Shown: positions 1 to 10,305, counted from the stretch's first letter. The stretch: DNA of 64,000 nucleotides from Maribacter cobaltidurans (GCF_002269385.1 NZ_CP022957.1:2905001-2969000); one strand, 5' to 3'. Notes: generated by a model not told the origin, from the sequence alone. Numbers and translations: made by a program.

Positions 1-3000
1 CCAACAGCACGATCAGTATTGCAAATAGGATAATCCAAAGTCAATTTTTCCTTACGGAATAAAGAAGGATTTGCCTTTTCAATGATGTCGAATTCAATAG
101 AATCGAATACATCGTGATGTTGTTTTTCCGTATTATAAAACTTAGTTCCTTTGGGAACATCCACTTGATGCAGAATTGGGGTTAAATCAATACCATTGGC
201 CTTATAATGGTCTATGGCCTTTTTTCGATCTAGCTTTTGCACTTGTCCTACCATTTCATTTATGGTCCTAAAGCCAAGCTGTGCCATAATTTCCCTTAAT
301 TCCTGTGCAACGAAGTACATATAGTTGACAACATGCTCAGGTTTTCCTTCAAACTTTTTACGGAGTTCAGGATTTTGGGTAGCAATACCTACGGGGCATG
401 TATTCAAGTGGCAAACACGCATCATGATACATCCTGATGCCACTAGAGGGGCAGTTGCAAAACCAAATTCCTCGGCACCTAGCAAGCAAGCAATGGCTAC
501 GTCCCTTCCCGTTTTGAGTTGGCCATCACATTCTAGTACAATCCTGTTTCTTAGGTCGTTCAGGACCAGAGTTTGTTGTGCCTCGGCGACTCCTAATTCC
601 CATGGTAGGCCCGCATGTTTTAATGATGTCAATGGCGAAGCACCAGTACCTCCATCGAAACCGGACACCAAAATTACATCTGCCTTTGCTTTGGCTACCC
701 CTGCGGCCACAGTACCTACACCTACCTCCGAAACCAATTTTACATTGACTCTGGCTTTCCTATTGGCCGATTTTAAGTCGTAAATCAATTGCGACAAATC
801 CTCAATGGAATATATATCATGGTGGGGTGGTGGTGAAATCAAACCTACATAGGGCGTGGAATTTCTTGTTTTGGCAATTGCAGGATTTACCTTAGGACCG
901 GGTAATTGTCCACCTTCTCCTGGTTTGGCTCCCTGAGCCATTTTTATCTGTATTTCCTTCGCGTTGGTCAGGTAATTGGAGGTTACTCCAAATCGACCTG
1001 AAGCCACCTGTTTGATGGCACTGTTTCTCCAGTCTCCCGTTGCATTTTTGTAAAACCTTTCTTCGTCTTCACCACCTTCTCCGGAGTTGCTTTTACCCCC
1101 AATCCTGTTCATGGCAATGGCCAGGTTTTCATGGGCCTCTTTGCTTATGGATCCATAAGACATGGCTCCAGTCTTAAATCTTTTTACAATTTCTGTCCAT
1201 GGTTCTACATCTTCCAATGGAATGGGATCATAATTGGAAAACTCAAAAAGTCCCCTAATGGTCATCAGGTTTTTGGCTTGCTCATTGACCATTTGAGAAA
1301 ACTCTTTGTAAGTATCCGGTTCGTTATTTCTTACGGATTTTTGAAGTTTTGCGATGCTTAATGGATTGAACATATGTTTTTCCCCATTTCGTCTCCATCG
1401 GTATTCGCCACCAATCTCAAGGTCCAGATTAGCTTCTACTTCTTGGGTTGAAAACGCTTTATGGTGACGTTTGGCCACTTCTTTCTCTATTTGGTAAAGA
1501 CCAATACCCTGAATCCTTGTTGGTGTATTGGGGAAGTACTTTTCAACCACTTTCGTATTGATGCCTATGCATTCGAACAATTGTGAACCTCGGTAAGAAT
1601 TTAAGGTTGAGATACCTATTTTGTTCATTACCTTTAAAATACCTTTACCAATGGCTTTATTGTAATTTTTTACGGCCTCCTCAAAAGTGAATTCCGTAAT
1701 ATCGTTCTCCTCTATTTGTTCCCCAATTATTTCGTTAACCAAATAAGGGTTGATAGCACTAGCTCCAAAACCAAATAGCACAGCAAAATGATGTACCTCC
1801 CTTGGTTCTGCAGATTCAATAATGATACTCAATTTTGAACGTTTGCCCAATTTTTGAAGTCCGCTGTTTACAAATGAACAAGCCAGCAGGGCGGGTATGG
1901 GAGCCTCCTTTTCACTTACGTTCCTATCCGATAAGATAATAATGTTGGCACCCTCATCTGTAGCATGGGACGCTTGCGCAAGTATGGATTCCAAAGCATC
2001 TTCCAAACCATTATGTCCTTTTTCTACAGGATATAGCATTGGAATGGAAACTACTTTATAGTCTGGGCTGGCGTCGTAATTTTTTATTTTATCAAGGTCC
2101 TCCTTCGAAATAACCGGGTTTTGGATTTTCAGTTTTCTACAGTGTAATTCAGAAAATTCAAAAATGTTATGGTCACTGCCCAAGGTAAGGCTTATGTCCG
2201 TTATTAGTTCTTCTCTGATACCATCCAATGGCGGGTTTGTAACCTGTGCAAACAACTGCTGAAAATAATTGTATATCAATTGAGGTCGCTGGGAAAGGAC
2301 GGCTATGGGAGTATCCGACCCCATAGAGCCAATGGGTTCTTTACCGGTTTTGCCCATTGGAAGAATGATTGTATTGATGTCTTCCAAAGTATACCCAAAA
2401 ACGGATTTTCTCTTTTCCAATGTGGCTTCTCCCAAAAACAGAGGACAGTCATTATAAGGTATATCCTTTAAATGAACCAAGTTTTTATCCAACCATTTTT
2501 TGTAGGGATGTTTTTTGGCTATTTTCTCCTTGATTTCTTCATCATTTACTATACGACCTTCCTCCATGTTTACCAAGAACATTTTTCCAGGCTCTAAACG
2601 GCCATGAAATTCAACGTTTTCCGGTGCAATTTCCACGACCCCTGTCTCTGAAGACATTACTACGTAATCATCTTTTGTAACAGAATATCTTGAAGGTCTT
2701 AGTCCATTCCTGTCTAAAACGGCACCTATATAGTTTCCATCCGTGAAAGGAATGGAGGCGGGTCCGTCCCAAGGTTCCATCATACAGGAGTGGTATTCGT
2801 AGAAAGCTTTTTTTGCCTCGGACATTTCGGTATTCTTTTCCCATGCCTCGGGTACCAGGATCATCATAACTTCCGGTAGGGACCTACCGGTCATTAATAG
2901 TAATTCCACGACCATATCCATTGTGGCCGAATCTGATTTGCCCGGCAAAACGATAGGTAAGATATTTTTTATCTCATCCCCAAACATTTCACTCTCCAAC

Positions 3001-3803
3001 AATTCCTGCCTGGAGAACATTCTGGAAACATTTCCTCTTAGCGTATTTATTTCGCCATTATGGCACATATATCTAAAGGGTTGTGCTAAATCCCAAGTTG
3101 GGAACGTATTTGTGGAAAAACGCTGGTGGACCAGGGCTAAACGGGTAACCACTCTGGAATCCATCAAATCGGAATAATAAAGACTAATGTCCATGGGCAT
3201 TAGCAACCCCTTGAATATGATTATTTTGGTCGAGAGGCTCGGTACGTAAAAAAACTTACTTTCTGAAAGCTTTGATTTTATAATAGCGTGCTCCGTTACT
3301 TTACGGGCGATGAACAATTTTAAATTGAAATCGAAATACGATTGTTCCGGATTTTCCTTGGCGATAAAAATTTGTTTTACGAAGGGTTCGGTTTCAGCGG
3401 CTATTCTACCCGGGACCGAACGATTAACGGGAACATTTCTCCAGCCTAGTAATTTTAGGCCTTGTTTTTTAATGTTTTCCTCAAAAACCGAAATACAAAA
3501 ATCCCTTTGATTCTGTTTTTGTGGGAAAAACACATTGCCTACGGCATATTCTCCTTGATCTGGAAGCTCAAAGGTACATACCTCTTTAAAGAAGTTATGG
3601 GGTATATCTATCAAGATACCGGCACCGTCCCCTGTCTTTCCATCCGCACTAACGGCACCCCTGTGTTCAAGACGCTCCAAAATCTCCAATGCCTTATGTA
3701 TAATGTCATTGGATTTCTTTCCCTTTAAGCTACAAATAAATCCGGCTCCACAGTTGTCATGTTCAAATTCTGGCAGATATAGCCCTTGCTTCTTCAATGT
3801 CAT
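1..3803 (-). CDS. gltB: Glutamate synthase large subunit, 3' end cut by window
   Basis: Large subunit of glutamate synthase, which makes two glutamates from glutamine and 2-oxoglutarate in nitrogen assimilation. The frame is open from ATG at 3801-3803 to the window edge, about 1267 residues of roughly 1500. The N-terminus reads [20 protein letters not shown], with the Cys that becomes the N-terminal nucleophile of the class II amidotransferase domain after propeptide removal. Further on are the FMN-binding TIM-barrel region ([25 protein letters not shown]) and the iron-sulfur cysteines in [15 protein letters not shown] near residues 1121-1135. Only the start of the C-terminal beta-helix domain is inside the window. 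The small subunit is not seen and may lie beyond the left edge. Family assignment is secure. Whether the electron donor is NADPH or ferredoxin cannot be told without the partner gene. Confidence 0.96.
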   Translation of the reverse strand, partial: MTLKKQGLYLPEFEHDNCGAGFICSLKGKKSNDIIHKALEILERLEHRGAVSADGKTGDGAGILIDIPHNFFKEVCTFELPDQGEYAVGNVFFPQKQNQRDFCISVFEENIKKQGLKLLGWRNVPVNRSVPGRIAAETEPFVKQIFIAKENPEQSYFDFNLKLFIARKVTEHAIIKSKLSESKFFYVPSLSTKIIIFKGLLMPMDISLYYSDLMDSRVVTRLALVHQRFSTNTFPTWDLAQPFRYMCHNGEINTLRGNVSRMFSRQELLESEMFGDEIKNILPIVLPGKSDSATMDMVVELLLMTGRSLPEVMMILVPEAWEKNTEMSEAKKAFYEYHSCMMEPWDGPASIPFTDGNYIGAVLDRNGLRPSRYSVTKDDYVVMSSETGVVEIAPENVEFHGRLEPGKMFLVNMEEGRIVNDEEIKEKIAKKHPYKKWLDKNLVHLKDIPYNDCPLFLGEATLEKRKSVFGYTLEDINTIILPMGKTGKEPIGSMGSDTPIAVLSQRPQLIYNYFQQLFAQVTNPPLDGIREELITDISLTLGSDHNIFEFSELHCRKLKIQNPVISKEDLDKIKNYDASPDYKVVSIPMLYPVEKGHNGLEDALESILAQASHATDEGANIIILSDRNVSEKEAPIPALLACSFVNSGLQKLGKRSKLSIIIESAEPREVHHFAVLFGFGASAINPYLVNEIIGEQIEENDITEFTFEEAVKNYNKAIGKGILKVMNKIGISTLNSYRGSQLFECIGINTKVVEKYFPNTPTRIQGIGLYQIEKEVAKRHHKAFSTQEVEANLDLEIGGEYRWRRNGEKHMFNPLSIAKLQKSVRNNEPDTYKEFSQMVNEQAKNLMTIRGLFEFSNYDPIPLEDVEPWTEIVKRFKTGAMSYGSISKEAHENLAIAMNRIGGKSNSGEGGEDEERFYKNATGDWRNSAIKQVASGRFGVTSNYLTNAKEIQIKMAQGAKPGEGGQLPGPKVNPAIAKTRNSTPYVGLISPPPHHDIYSIEDLSQLIYDLKSANRKARVNVKLVSEVGVGTVAAGVAKAKADVILVSGFDGGTGASPLTSLKHAGLPWELGVAEAQQTLVLNDLRNRIVLECDGQLKTGRDVAIACLLGAEEFGFATAPLVASGCIMMRVCHLNTCPVGIATQNPELRKKFEGKPEHVVNYMYFVAQELREIMAQLGFRTINEMVGQVQKLDRKKAIDHYKANGIDLTPILHQVDVPKGTKFYNTEKQHHDVFDSIEFDIIEKANPSLFRKEKLTLDYPICNTDRAV

Positions 3804-4120
3804 AATTTATCGTATTTCTCCAAAAATATTATTTTATTTAAATTATAATCAGTGATTCTATGATAATCAAATAAAATATTCAACGTTTTGAAATAAAGGT
3901 TAAAAAACCTATAAATTGTAATTTTTGTTCATGGGATTTTGTCATATTGATAAATATAGGATATTATTGAATAGGCCAAATAGCTATAAGGGGGGTGTGG
4001 GCCCAAAAATGAATGTTTGTAACAATTTAACCCTACCTTCTATCGGGGTTAACAAATAGTTTATGTCTTATAACGCTATCAGCCCTTAAACTTCCAAGGG
4101 TAAAGTAAATAGAAAAGGAA
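3804..4120. other. AT-rich gap between gltB and acyl-CoA dehydrogenase
   Basis: A 317-base stretch without a convincing gene. It must contain the gltB promoter. A small perfect inverted repeat, AGGTT-AAAA-AACCT, lies at 3897-3910, about 95 bases before the gltB start, and could be an operator, but nothing ties it to a known regulator. The part near 4010-4110 follows gltB's upstream region and precedes the stop of the acyl-CoA dehydrogenase; I see no clear hairpin terminator there. Confidence 0.4.
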
Positions 4121-5260
4121 TTATTTTAGGATTGATCTAGAAATTACAATTTTTTGAATCTCGGATGTACCTTCATAAATCTGTGTGATTTTTGCATCGC
4201 GCATTAATCTTTCCACATGATACTCTTTTACAAATCCGTTGCCTCCATGTATTTGAACAGCTTCAACGGTAGTTTCCATAGCAACCTGAGATGCATATAG
4301 TTTGGCCATAGCGCCGGAAAGGTCATAATCTTCACCGTTGTCTTTGTCTTTCGCCGCCTGATAAACGAGAAGTCTGGCCGCTTGTATTTGGGTGTGCATG
4401 TCTACCAATTTAAAGGCAATAGCCTGATGATTACTAATTTCAGTTCCAAAGGCCTTTCTCTCCTTTGAGTATTTAAGGGCCAGTTCATAAGCACCGGCGG
4501 CGATACCCAAAGCCTGGGCCGCAATTCCGATTCTTCCTCCAGCTAAGGTCTTCATGGCGAACTTGAAACCAAAGCCATCCTCTCCAATTCTATTTTCTTT
4601 GGGAACCTTTACATCATTAAAGATCAACGAATGGGTGTCGCTACCTCTAATCCCCAGTTTATTTTCTTTAGGGCCAATTTCAAAACCTTCCATACCTTTC
4701 TCGACGATTAAGGCATTTATTCCCCGATGCTTTTTTTCTTTGTCAGTCTGGGCGATTACCAAATAAACACCGGCTGTGCCACCATTGGTTATCCAATTCT
4801 TTGTACCGTTCAAAAGATAATGGTCTCCTTTATCTATAGCAGTTGTCTTTTGTGAGGTGGCATCGCTTCCCGCTTCCGGTTCGGATAGACAAAAAGCCCC
4901 AATCATTTCGCCAGTTGCCAGCTTAGGCAAATACTTTTCCTTTTGTGTATCGGTCCCAAAGGTTTCCATACCCCAACAGACCAATGAATTATTTACGGAT
5001 ACGATTACGGAAGAGGAAGCATCTATTTTAGATAACTCTTCCATGACCAGAACATAGGAAAGGGTATCAAGCCCGCTTCCTCCATAATTTGGGTCTACCA
5101 TCATGCCCAAAAAGCCCAATTCCCCCATTTTTTTTACTTGGTCGTCTGGAAATTGTTGATTTTCATCTCTTTCAATTACTCCAGGAAGAAGTTCGTTCTG
5201 GGCAAAATCCCTTGCGGCTTGTTTGATTAATTCTTGTTCTTCTGTAAGTTTAAAGTCCAT
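4121..5260 (-). CDS. Acyl-CoA dehydrogenase (short-chain/butyryl type)
   Basis: FAD-dependent acyl-CoA dehydrogenase of 379 residues, the usual length for the soluble short/medium-chain enzymes. It introduces the 2,3-double bond in acyl-CoA and passes electrons to electron-transfer flavoprotein (etfBA is at 56-58 kb here). Seen in the sequence: the N-terminal helical domain from MDFKLTEEQELIKQAARDFA, the FAD/substrate signature CLSEPEAGSDA near residue 123, GTKNWITNGG, and the C-terminal domain with ALGIAAGAYELAL, VQIHGGNGF and RDAKITQIYEGTSEIQ. The IYEGTSEIQ segment holds the Glu position that is the catalytic base in short-chain members. Transcribed alone, divergently from nhaD. Exact chain-length preference cannot be read off. 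Confidence 0.95.
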   Translation of the reverse strand: MDFKLTEEQELIKQAARDFAQNELLPGVIERDENQQFPDDQVKKMGELGFLGMMVDPNYGGSGLDTLSYVLVMEELSKIDASSSVIVSVNNSLVCWGMETFGTDTQKEKYLPKLATGEMIGAFCLSEPEAGSDATSQKTTAIDKGDHYLLNGTKNWITNGGTAGVYLVIAQTDKEKKHRGINALIVEKGMEGFEIGPKENKLGIRGSDTHSLIFNDVKVPKENRIGEDGFGFKFAMKTLAGGRIGIAAQALGIAAGAYELALKYSKERKAFGTEISNHQAIAFKLVDMHTQIQAARLLVYQAAKDKDNGEDYDLSGAMAKLYASQVAMETTVEAVQIHGGNGFVKEYHVERLMRDAKITQIYEGTSEIQKIVISRSILK

Positions 5261-5286
5261 GGTGATATGAAATATAGGTATATCAA

Positions 5287-5294
5287 CAAATATA
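5287..5294 (-). promoter_or_regulatory. Bacteroidota -7 box upstream of acyl-CoA dehydrogenase
   Basis: Read on the minus strand this is TATATTTG, a full match to TAnnTTTG, 26 bases before the dehydrogenase ATG. No clear TTTG -33 element is seen at the usual distance, so this is a moderate call based on the -7 box and position. Confidence 0.45.
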
Positions 5295-5371
5295 AGTCTA
5301 TACCATTTAATTTCTTAACTCTTTATCTAATCTGTGGTTTTGATTATTGGTTCTACAATGAAGGTGTTTAT

Positions 5372-5453
5372 CATAGGTAAATAATTTTGTTAAAAATTAA
5401 TTTGTAAAAGTTTGACTATCAAACTGCTCTAGGATAATCTTTTTTTACCTATG
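5372..5453. repeat. Inverted repeat between divergent acd and nhaD
   Basis: CATAGGTAAA at 5372-5381 is repeated in inverse as TTTACCTATG at 5444-5453, a perfect 10-bp pair with 62 bases between. Inside is a small hairpin GTTTG-actat-CAAAC at about 5410-5425. It lies upstream of both -7 boxes rather than within a leader, so a looped operator is as likely as an RNA structure. No function is known. Confidence 0.4.
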
Positions 5454-5510
5454 GTAGGATTGACATTTTTGGATATCTTTATGAGAATTTCAAAATTTAT
5501 AATTCAGTCT

Positions 5511-5518
5511 TATATTTG
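5511..5518 (+). promoter_or_regulatory. Bacteroidota -7 box upstream of nhaD
   Basis: TATATTTG is a full match to TAnnTTTG, 39 bases before the nhaD ATG. The -33 region 19 bases upstream reads TTTC, a weak match to TTTG. Confidence 0.5.
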
Positions 5519-5557
5519 AAACCTTACTTAATAAGAGGAAACTAAAACCAACATCGA

Positions 5558-6892
5558 ATGGAAACCATTATCATTATTGTTTTTTTAGCGGGATATCTCG
5601 CAATTACCTTGGAACACAATCTAAAAATTGACAAGTTGATTCCTGCTTTGGCCATGATGGCTATCTTGTGGGCCCTGATTGCATTAAATCATATGCCTGT
5701 ATTTGAGGTGAATGCGGAGCTCAGAGAATTGGAACCTACCCATTTGGATGAAATATTGTTACATCACTTAGGTAAGACCGCAGAAATATTGGTCTTTCTG
5801 TTAGGGGCCATGACCATTGTAGAAATAATTGATTACTTCGATGGATTTGCAACTATAAAAGGATATATAAGAACTAGAAGCAAAAGGAAGTTGTTGTGGT
5901 TGTTCTCTATCCTGGCATTTATTTTATCAGCAATTATAGACAATCTTACCGCAACCATTGTGTTGATTACCATTTTACAAAAAGTGATAAATGATAGGAA
6001 TACCAGGCTTTGGTTTGCGGGTATGATAATTATTGCTGCCAACGCCGGTGGTGCTTGGTCCCCTATTGGTGATGTAACTACAACCATGCTTTGGATTGCC
6101 AATAAGGTTTCTGCGGCCCAACTTATAGAACATGTGCTGGTTCCTTCTATAGTTTGTATGGTGGTACCTGTTTTAATTGCAGGAACCTACAAAGCGTTTA
6201 AAGGTAAAATTGAAGGTGAATTCGAAACTGAAACACCCAAATCCAAATATGGCTCAATTATGCTGTATCTAGGTCTTGGAGCTATAATTTTTGTGCCTTT
6301 TTTTAAAACAGTAACGCATCTACCTCCTTATGTAGGAATGATGCTATCCTTGGCAATAGTGGCGACCTTTGCTGAAATTTATAGTAATAAGAAGTTTAGT
6401 ATTAGTTCTTTGGATGGGGAACATAGCGATACGGAAGGACACCATAGTCCAGTACATCATTCTTTATCAAAAATAGAGTTACCAAGTATATTGTTCTTCT
6501 TGGGTATCCTATTGGCGGTGGCTGCCCTAGAATCACTGGGAATGCTTTTCCACTATGCCGAAAGTCTTAATAATGCCATTCCAAATACGGATATTGTGGT
6601 AATGTTATTTGGTGTGGGATCTGCAGTAATTGACAACGTACCTTTGGTCGCGGCCAGTATGGGTATGTTTGGAGAGACCATGGATAATCCGCTTTGGCAC
6701 TTTATCGCGTACTCTGCAGGAACAGGCGGTAGTATGTTGATAATTGGTTCGGCAGCAGGCGTTGTGGCCATGGGAATGGAAAAAATAGACTTTTTCTGGT
6801 ATCTTAAGAAAATTACATGGTTAGCATTTCTTGGATTTGTTGCCGGTGCCGGTGCCTTTATTTTAATTAGGGATTTTATCCTCAATGCATAA
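5558..6892 (+). CDS. nhaD: NhaD-type Na+/H+ antiporter
   Basis: Inner-membrane sodium/proton antiporter of 444 residues in the ArsB/CitM (ion transporter) superfamily. The protein is almost entirely hydrophobic, with about 11-13 membrane segments. Motifs include the first segment IIIIVFLAGYLAITLEH, an NLTATIVLITIL stretch near residue 130, NAGGAWSPIGDVTTTMLW near 155-175 and VIDNVPLVAASMGMF near 360, which are typical of NhaD. The two broken-helix half-repeats (IIDNLTATI and VIDNVPLVA) fit the inverted-repeat fold of the superfamily. A sodium exporter is expected in a marine cell, where it would help maintain pH and sodium balance. It is followed at 50 bases by exbB. Confidence 0.93.
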   Translation: METIIIIVFLAGYLAITLEHNLKIDKLIPALAMMAILWALIALNHMPVFEVNAELRELEPTHLDEILLHHLGKTAEILVFLLGAMTIVEIIDYFDGFATIKGYIRTRSKRKLLWLFSILAFILSAIIDNLTATIVLITILQKVINDRNTRLWFAGMIIIAANAGGAWSPIGDVTTTMLWIANKVSAAQLIEHVLVPSIVCMVVPVLIAGTYKAFKGKIEGEFETETPKSKYGSIMLYLGLGAIIFVPFFKTVTHLPPYVGMMLSLAIVATFAEIYSNKKFSISSLDGEHSDTEGHHSPVHHSLSKIELPSILFFLGILLAVAALESLGMLFHYAESLNNAIPNTDIVVMLFGVGSAVIDNVPLVAASMGMFGETMDNPLWHFIAYSAGTGGSMLIIGSAAGVVAMGMEKIDFFWYLKKITWLAFLGFVAGAGAFILIRDFILNA

Positions 6893-6942
6893 TTTAATCC
6901 GGAATTATCCGTTATAATGGCAAATTTCATATAAAGAATACT

Positions 6943-7635
6943 ATGATGTTAATACAAGATTTGTCACAAGATCCAACTACGGGAGAGGTGATTTCTGAGG
7001 AGAAAACACTTTCTGTAATGGACTTGGTTTTTAATGGAGGTGCTGGTAGTGTTATTATAATTACGGTACTTTTTTTAATGCTTGGTGTAGCCCTTTATAT
7101 TTACTTTGAGCGTTTATTGGCAGTAAATGCCGCATCCAAGATTGATAAGAATTTCATGAATCAGATTCGGGATCACGTGACCTCTGGAAAATTGGAAGCC
7201 GCCAAAATCCTTTGTGCACAGACAGATTCCCCCGTTGCCAGATTGACGGAAAAAGGTATTTCCCGAATTGGGAAACCATTGGATGATATCAATACGGCCA
7301 TCGAGAATGCCGGGACCTTGGAAGTGTATAAACTAGAGAAGAATGTTAGCGTGCTGGCTACGGTTGCTGGTGCAGCACCTATGATTGGGTTCTTGGGAAC
7401 CGTAATTGGTATGATTTTGGCATTCCATGAAATGGCCAGTAGTGGTGGTCAAGCGGAAATGGGATCTTTAGCTTCCGGTATTTATACGGCAATGACAACC
7501 ACTGTTGCTGGTTTGATAGTGGGTATCATAGCGTATATGGGGTATAACCATTTGGTGAACAGAACGGATAAGGTAGTCCACAAAATGGAAGCTAACGCAG
7601 TGGAGTTTTTGGATTTATTGAACGAACCTCTTTAA
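6943..7635 (+). CDS. exbB: ExbB/TolQ-family proton channel
   Basis: A 230-residue MotA/TolQ/ExbB protein, the proton-channel subunit that with ExbD powers TonB. A first membrane helix lies at about residues 30-52 (SVIIITVLFLMLGVALYIYF). A cytoplasmic domain follows, then two helices near 137-160 and 180-205 with the conserved APMIGFLGTVIGMILAF and TTTVAGLIVGIIAYMGYN segments. It heads a tight exbB-exbD-tonB set with 9 bases to exbD. ATG at 6943 is followed directly by a second ATG, so the start could be one codon later. ExbB rather than TolQ is chosen because of the following TonB-like gene. Confidence 0.92.
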   Translation: MMLIQDLSQDPTTGEVISEEKTLSVMDLVFNGGAGSVIIITVLFLMLGVALYIYFERLLAVNAASKIDKNFMNQIRDHVTSGKLEAAKILCAQTDSPVARLTEKGISRIGKPLDDINTAIENAGTLEVYKLEKNVSVLATVAGAAPMIGFLGTVIGMILAFHEMASSGGQAEMGSLASGIYTAMTTTVAGLIVGIIAYMGYNHLVNRTDKVVHKMEANAVEFLDLLNEPL

Positions 7636-7644
7636 TCTTTCATT

Positions 7645-8031
7645 ATGAAATTAAAAGGAAGGAATAAAGTGAGTCCGGACTTTAGCATGTCCTCCATGAC
7701 AGATATTGTATTTCTGTTGTTGATATTTTTCATGCTAACGGCAAATTCACCGAATGCGCTGGATTTATTGTTGCCCAAGGCAAAGGGTAAATCCACCAAT
7801 ACACAAAATGTTTCCGTAAGTATCGATAAGAACTTGCAGTATTTTGTGAACAATCAGAGAATAAACGGAGAGTACATTGAAATTGAATTAAAAAAGGCAC
7901 TGGAAGGTCAAGAAAAACCTACGATTATTTTGAGGGCGGAAGAAAGCGTTGCCATAAAGGAGGCAGTAAACGTAATGGATATTGCCAACAGGAATAATTA
8001 TAAGGTCATTTTGGCGGTGCGGCCTAACTAA
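7645..8031 (+). CDS. exbD: ExbD/TolR-family biopolymer transport protein
   Basis: A 128-residue ExbD/TolR protein with a short cytoplasmic N-terminus, one membrane helix (IVFLLLIFFMLTAN, residues about 22-35) and a periplasmic domain. The helix begins with MTDIVFLLLIFF, including the conserved proton-path Asp. Its stop codon TAA overlaps the tonB ATG by one base (TAATG), pointing to translational coupling. Confidence 0.92.
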   Translation: MKLKGRNKVSPDFSMSSMTDIVFLLLIFFMLTANSPNALDLLLPKAKGKSTNTQNVSVSIDKNLQYFVNNQRINGEYIEIELKKALEGQEKPTIILRAEESVAIKEAVNVMDIANRNNYKVILAVRPN

Positions 8032-8963
8032 TGGCATTTTTAGACACGAGACACAAGAAAAAATCCCTGACACTAACAACTTTGCTATTGAGCATTTTGT
8101 TGTTGGTGATGTTCTATATTGGACTAACTTATATGGATCCGCCAATAGAAAACGGGATATCTGTTAATTTTGGCACCACTGACTTTGGTAGTGGACGAGT
8201 ACAGCCAAAGGAACGCGTAAGATCAGAACCCTTGGAAACTCCTCCGATTGAACCTACTAAGCAAGAAGTTTCGGAAGCTGTAGAAGAAGTCGAGGAGAAA
8301 GTACAGGAAGAAGTTAAGGAAGCCCCTTCTGAAAAGGTTCTCACCCAAGAGGACGAAGAATCCATCAGAATTAAGCAGGCCCAAGAAACAAAGAGAAAGG
8401 CCGATGCTGCGGCTGCAGAGCAAAAAAGAAAAGCACAGGAAGCAGAGCAAAAAGCAAAGGCCGAAGCCGAACGGATAGCCCAACAAAAGAGGGAAGCAGA
8501 GGAACAAGCCCGACAGGAACAAGAAGCCAAAAAGAAAAAATTGGATGAGCTTATGGGTGGCTTAAACAAGTCGGACGGTACAGCTTCCGGTAGCGAGGGA
8601 GACGATAGTAGGGCAGGAGATAAAGGAAGTCCCGATGGTGACCCCTATGCCACTAGTTACTATGGTAGTCCAGGCTCGGGTAGTGGAACGGGAGGTTATG
8701 GATTAAACGGAAGGTCTTTGGTCAATAAAGGAAAAGTGCCTCAAGAATGTAATGAATCAGGACGTGTAGTAGTGAAAATTGTGGTAGACAGAAGTGGAAA
8801 GGTAATAAGCGCTACTCCTGGTGTTCGAGGTACTACCAATAATAATCCGTGTCTTTTGGAACCTGCAAGAAAGACAGCCTTCATGCATAAGTGGAACTTG
8901 GATTCCAATGCCCCAAGTCAACAAATTGGGTTTGTAGTCGTAAATTTCAAATTAGGGGAGTGA
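8031..8963 (+). CDS. TonB-like energy transducer
   Basis: A 310-residue periplasm-spanning TonB-family protein. It has a short cytoplasmic start rich in Lys/Arg, one membrane helix at about residues 15-33 (LTLTTLLLSILLLVMFYIGL), and a long charged linker rich in Glu, Lys, Ala and Gln between about 65 and 180. A Gly/Ser-rich stretch follows (near 190-230), then a C-terminal domain with VPQECNESGRVVVKIVVDRSGKV. The linker is expected to reach across the periplasm to the plug of TonB-dependent receptors such as the island SusC. The C-terminal fold is only recognisable at family level, and a TolA-like role is the main alternative. Confidence 0.85.
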   Translation: MAFLDTRHKKKSLTLTTLLLSILLLVMFYIGLTYMDPPIENGISVNFGTTDFGSGRVQPKERVRSEPLETPPIEPTKQEVSEAVEEVEEKVQEEVKEAPSEKVLTQEDEESIRIKQAQETKRKADAAAAEQKRKAQEAEQKAKAEAERIAQQKREAEEQARQEQEAKKKKLDELMGGLNKSDGTASGSEGDDSRAGDKGSPDGDPYATSYYGSPGSGSGTGGYGLNGRSLVNKGKVPQECNESGRVVVKIVVDRSGKVISATPGVRGTTNNNPCLLEPARKTAFMHKWNLDSNAPSQQIGFVVVNFKLGE

Positions 8964-10171
8964 CCTATCAGGAAACCTTGGATTGGATGTTCGCACAACT
9001 TCCAATGTATCAGCAAAAGGGTAAGATTGCATTTAACAACAAATTGGATGGTATTCTGGAGTTTTCAGAATATCTGGGTAATCCACACAAGAATTTTAAG
9101 ACTATCCATGTAGCAGGGACCAATGGTAAAGGGTCCAGTAGCCACATGATTGCATCCATTCTTCAGGAGGCAGGATATAAGGTTGGGCTCTACACATCAC
9201 CACATCTCAAGGACTTTAGGGAAAGAATAAGAATCAATGGAAAACCGGTCTCGAAGAGCTTTGTGGTAGAATTTATTTCCGATAATAGGGATTTTTTTGA
9301 AAACCGACATTTGTCTTTCTTTGAAATGACCGTAGGGATGGCTTTTCAATACTTTTCTGTTGAACAGGTGGATGTGGCCGTAGTCGAGGTGGGTCTTGGA
9401 GGTCGATTGGATTCAACGAATATTATTTCTCCCGTGATTTCATTGATTACGAATATTGGTTTTGATCACGTCGATATGTTGGGCGATACTCTGCCCAAAA
9501 TAGCTTTTGAGAAGTCAGGAATAATAAAATTCAATACGCCTGTGGTAATTAGTGAATATCAAGATGAGACCGCTTCGGTTTTTGAGCAGGTGGCCCGAGA
9601 AAAAAATGCCAAATTAATATATGCGGACCAAAAGCAATTCGAGACTTTTCAGTCATCGTTAAAAGGCAAATACCAAACCAGAAACATAAATGGTGTTTTG
9701 GCGGTAATTAAAGAGCTTTCGGCTTTTATTATAAAGAAGAAGAACATTGTAGACGGATTGAAGAATGTAGCGGAAAATACAGGCCTACTTGGTCGTTGGC
9801 AGCAATTGGGCGAGGAACCAAATATTATCTGTGATACGGCTCATAACAAAGAGGGCTTGCAATTGGTGTTGGAACAATTGGAGTATGAAACGTATGATAC
9901 TTTGTATATCGTGTTGGGTTTTGTAAAGGAAAAGGATTTAAAATCTATACTTCCCATGTTTCCAGCCAATGCCGAGTATTACTTTTGTAAGCCAAATATT
10001 TCACGTGGTTTACCGGCTGACATATTAATGAAAAAGGCCAAGGAACATAATTTGAATGGTCAAGTTTTTGAGGACGTTTCAAAGGCCTATAACGCTGCAA
10101 AACAAGCAGCTAAAAAATCAGATTTGATTTTTGTGGGAGGCAGTACTTTTGTGGTTGCCGAAGTTCTTTAA
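8960..10171 (+). CDS. folC: Folylpolyglutamate/dihydrofolate synthase
   Basis: Mur-ligase-family FolC, 403 residues, which adds glutamate to dihydropteroate or folates using ATP. I place the start at GTG 8960-8962, which overlaps the tonB stop in a GTGA junction and is preceded by an AGGGGAG ribosome-binding site. An in-frame ATG at 8891 would run 73 bases back inside tonB and is unlikely. From this start the protein begins VTYQETLDWMFAQLPMYQ, as other flavobacterial FolC do. The P-loop AGTNGKGSSS is at about residues 50-60. VVEVGLGGRLDSTN, NIGFDHVDMLGDTLPKIAFEKSG (split motif) and the C-terminal CDTAHNKEG are all present. Cytoplasmic; folate supply also involves folA and thyA further along. 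Confidence 0.94.
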   Translation: MTYQETLDWMFAQLPMYQQKGKIAFNNKLDGILEFSEYLGNPHKNFKTIHVAGTNGKGSSSHMIASILQEAGYKVGLYTSPHLKDFRERIRINGKPVSKSFVVEFISDNRDFFENRHLSFFEMTVGMAFQYFSVEQVDVAVVEVGLGGRLDSTNIISPVISLITNIGFDHVDMLGDTLPKIAFEKSGIIKFNTPVVISEYQDETASVFEQVAREKNAKLIYADQKQFETFQSSLKGKYQTRNINGVLAVIKELSAFIIKKKNIVDGLKNVAENTGLLGRWQQLGEEPNIICDTAHNKEGLQLVLEQLEYETYDTLYIVLGFVKEKDLKSILPMFPANAEYYFCKPNISRGLPADILMKKAKEHNLNGQVFEDVSKAYNAAKQAAKKSDLIFVGGSTFVVAEVL

Positions 10172-10188
10172 AATTTTTATTTTTTTCT

Positions 10189-10219
10189 TTTGGTGTAAAA
10201 AGAAACTATTCTATATTTG
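10189..10219 (+). promoter_or_regulatory. Promoter of tRNA-Val(TAC)
   Basis: A textbook Bacteroidota promoter: TTTG at 10189-10192, 19-base spacer, TATATTTG at 10212-10219 (matches TAnnTTTG), with transcription expected to start a few bases before the tRNA at 10231. It is outside the island and so unchanged by integration. Confidence 0.8.
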
Positions 10220-10230
10220 CACTCCTTTTG

Positions 10231-10305
10231 GGGCTCTTAGCTCAGTTGGTTCAGAGCACCTGCCTTACAAGCAGGGGGTCACTGGTTCGAATCCAGTAGG
10301 GCCCA
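10231..10305 (+). tRNA. tRNA-Val (anticodon TAC)
   Basis: Complete 75-base cloverleaf. The acceptor arms GGGCTCT and AGGGCCC pair with one G-T wobble. The anticodon arm loop is CTTACAA with TAC in the centre. The T-arm is ACTGG-TTCGAAT-CCAGT. CCA is not encoded. The 3' part from 10264 onward is duplicated at 31257-31300, so this gene is the integration site of the island and its 3' end now comes from the element side. Confidence 0.96.

Noticed and set aside
8129..8569. Open frame of 146 codons on the minus strand inside tonB
   Set aside because: It mirrors the Glu/Lys/Ala-rich TonB linker and gives a low-complexity Ser/Ala/Cys protein with no start signal or family features.
8891..8959. Upstream ATG extension of folC
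   Set aside because: It would add 23 residues inside tonB that do not resemble FolC; the GTG at 8960 has a ribosome-binding site and gives the usual N-terminus.
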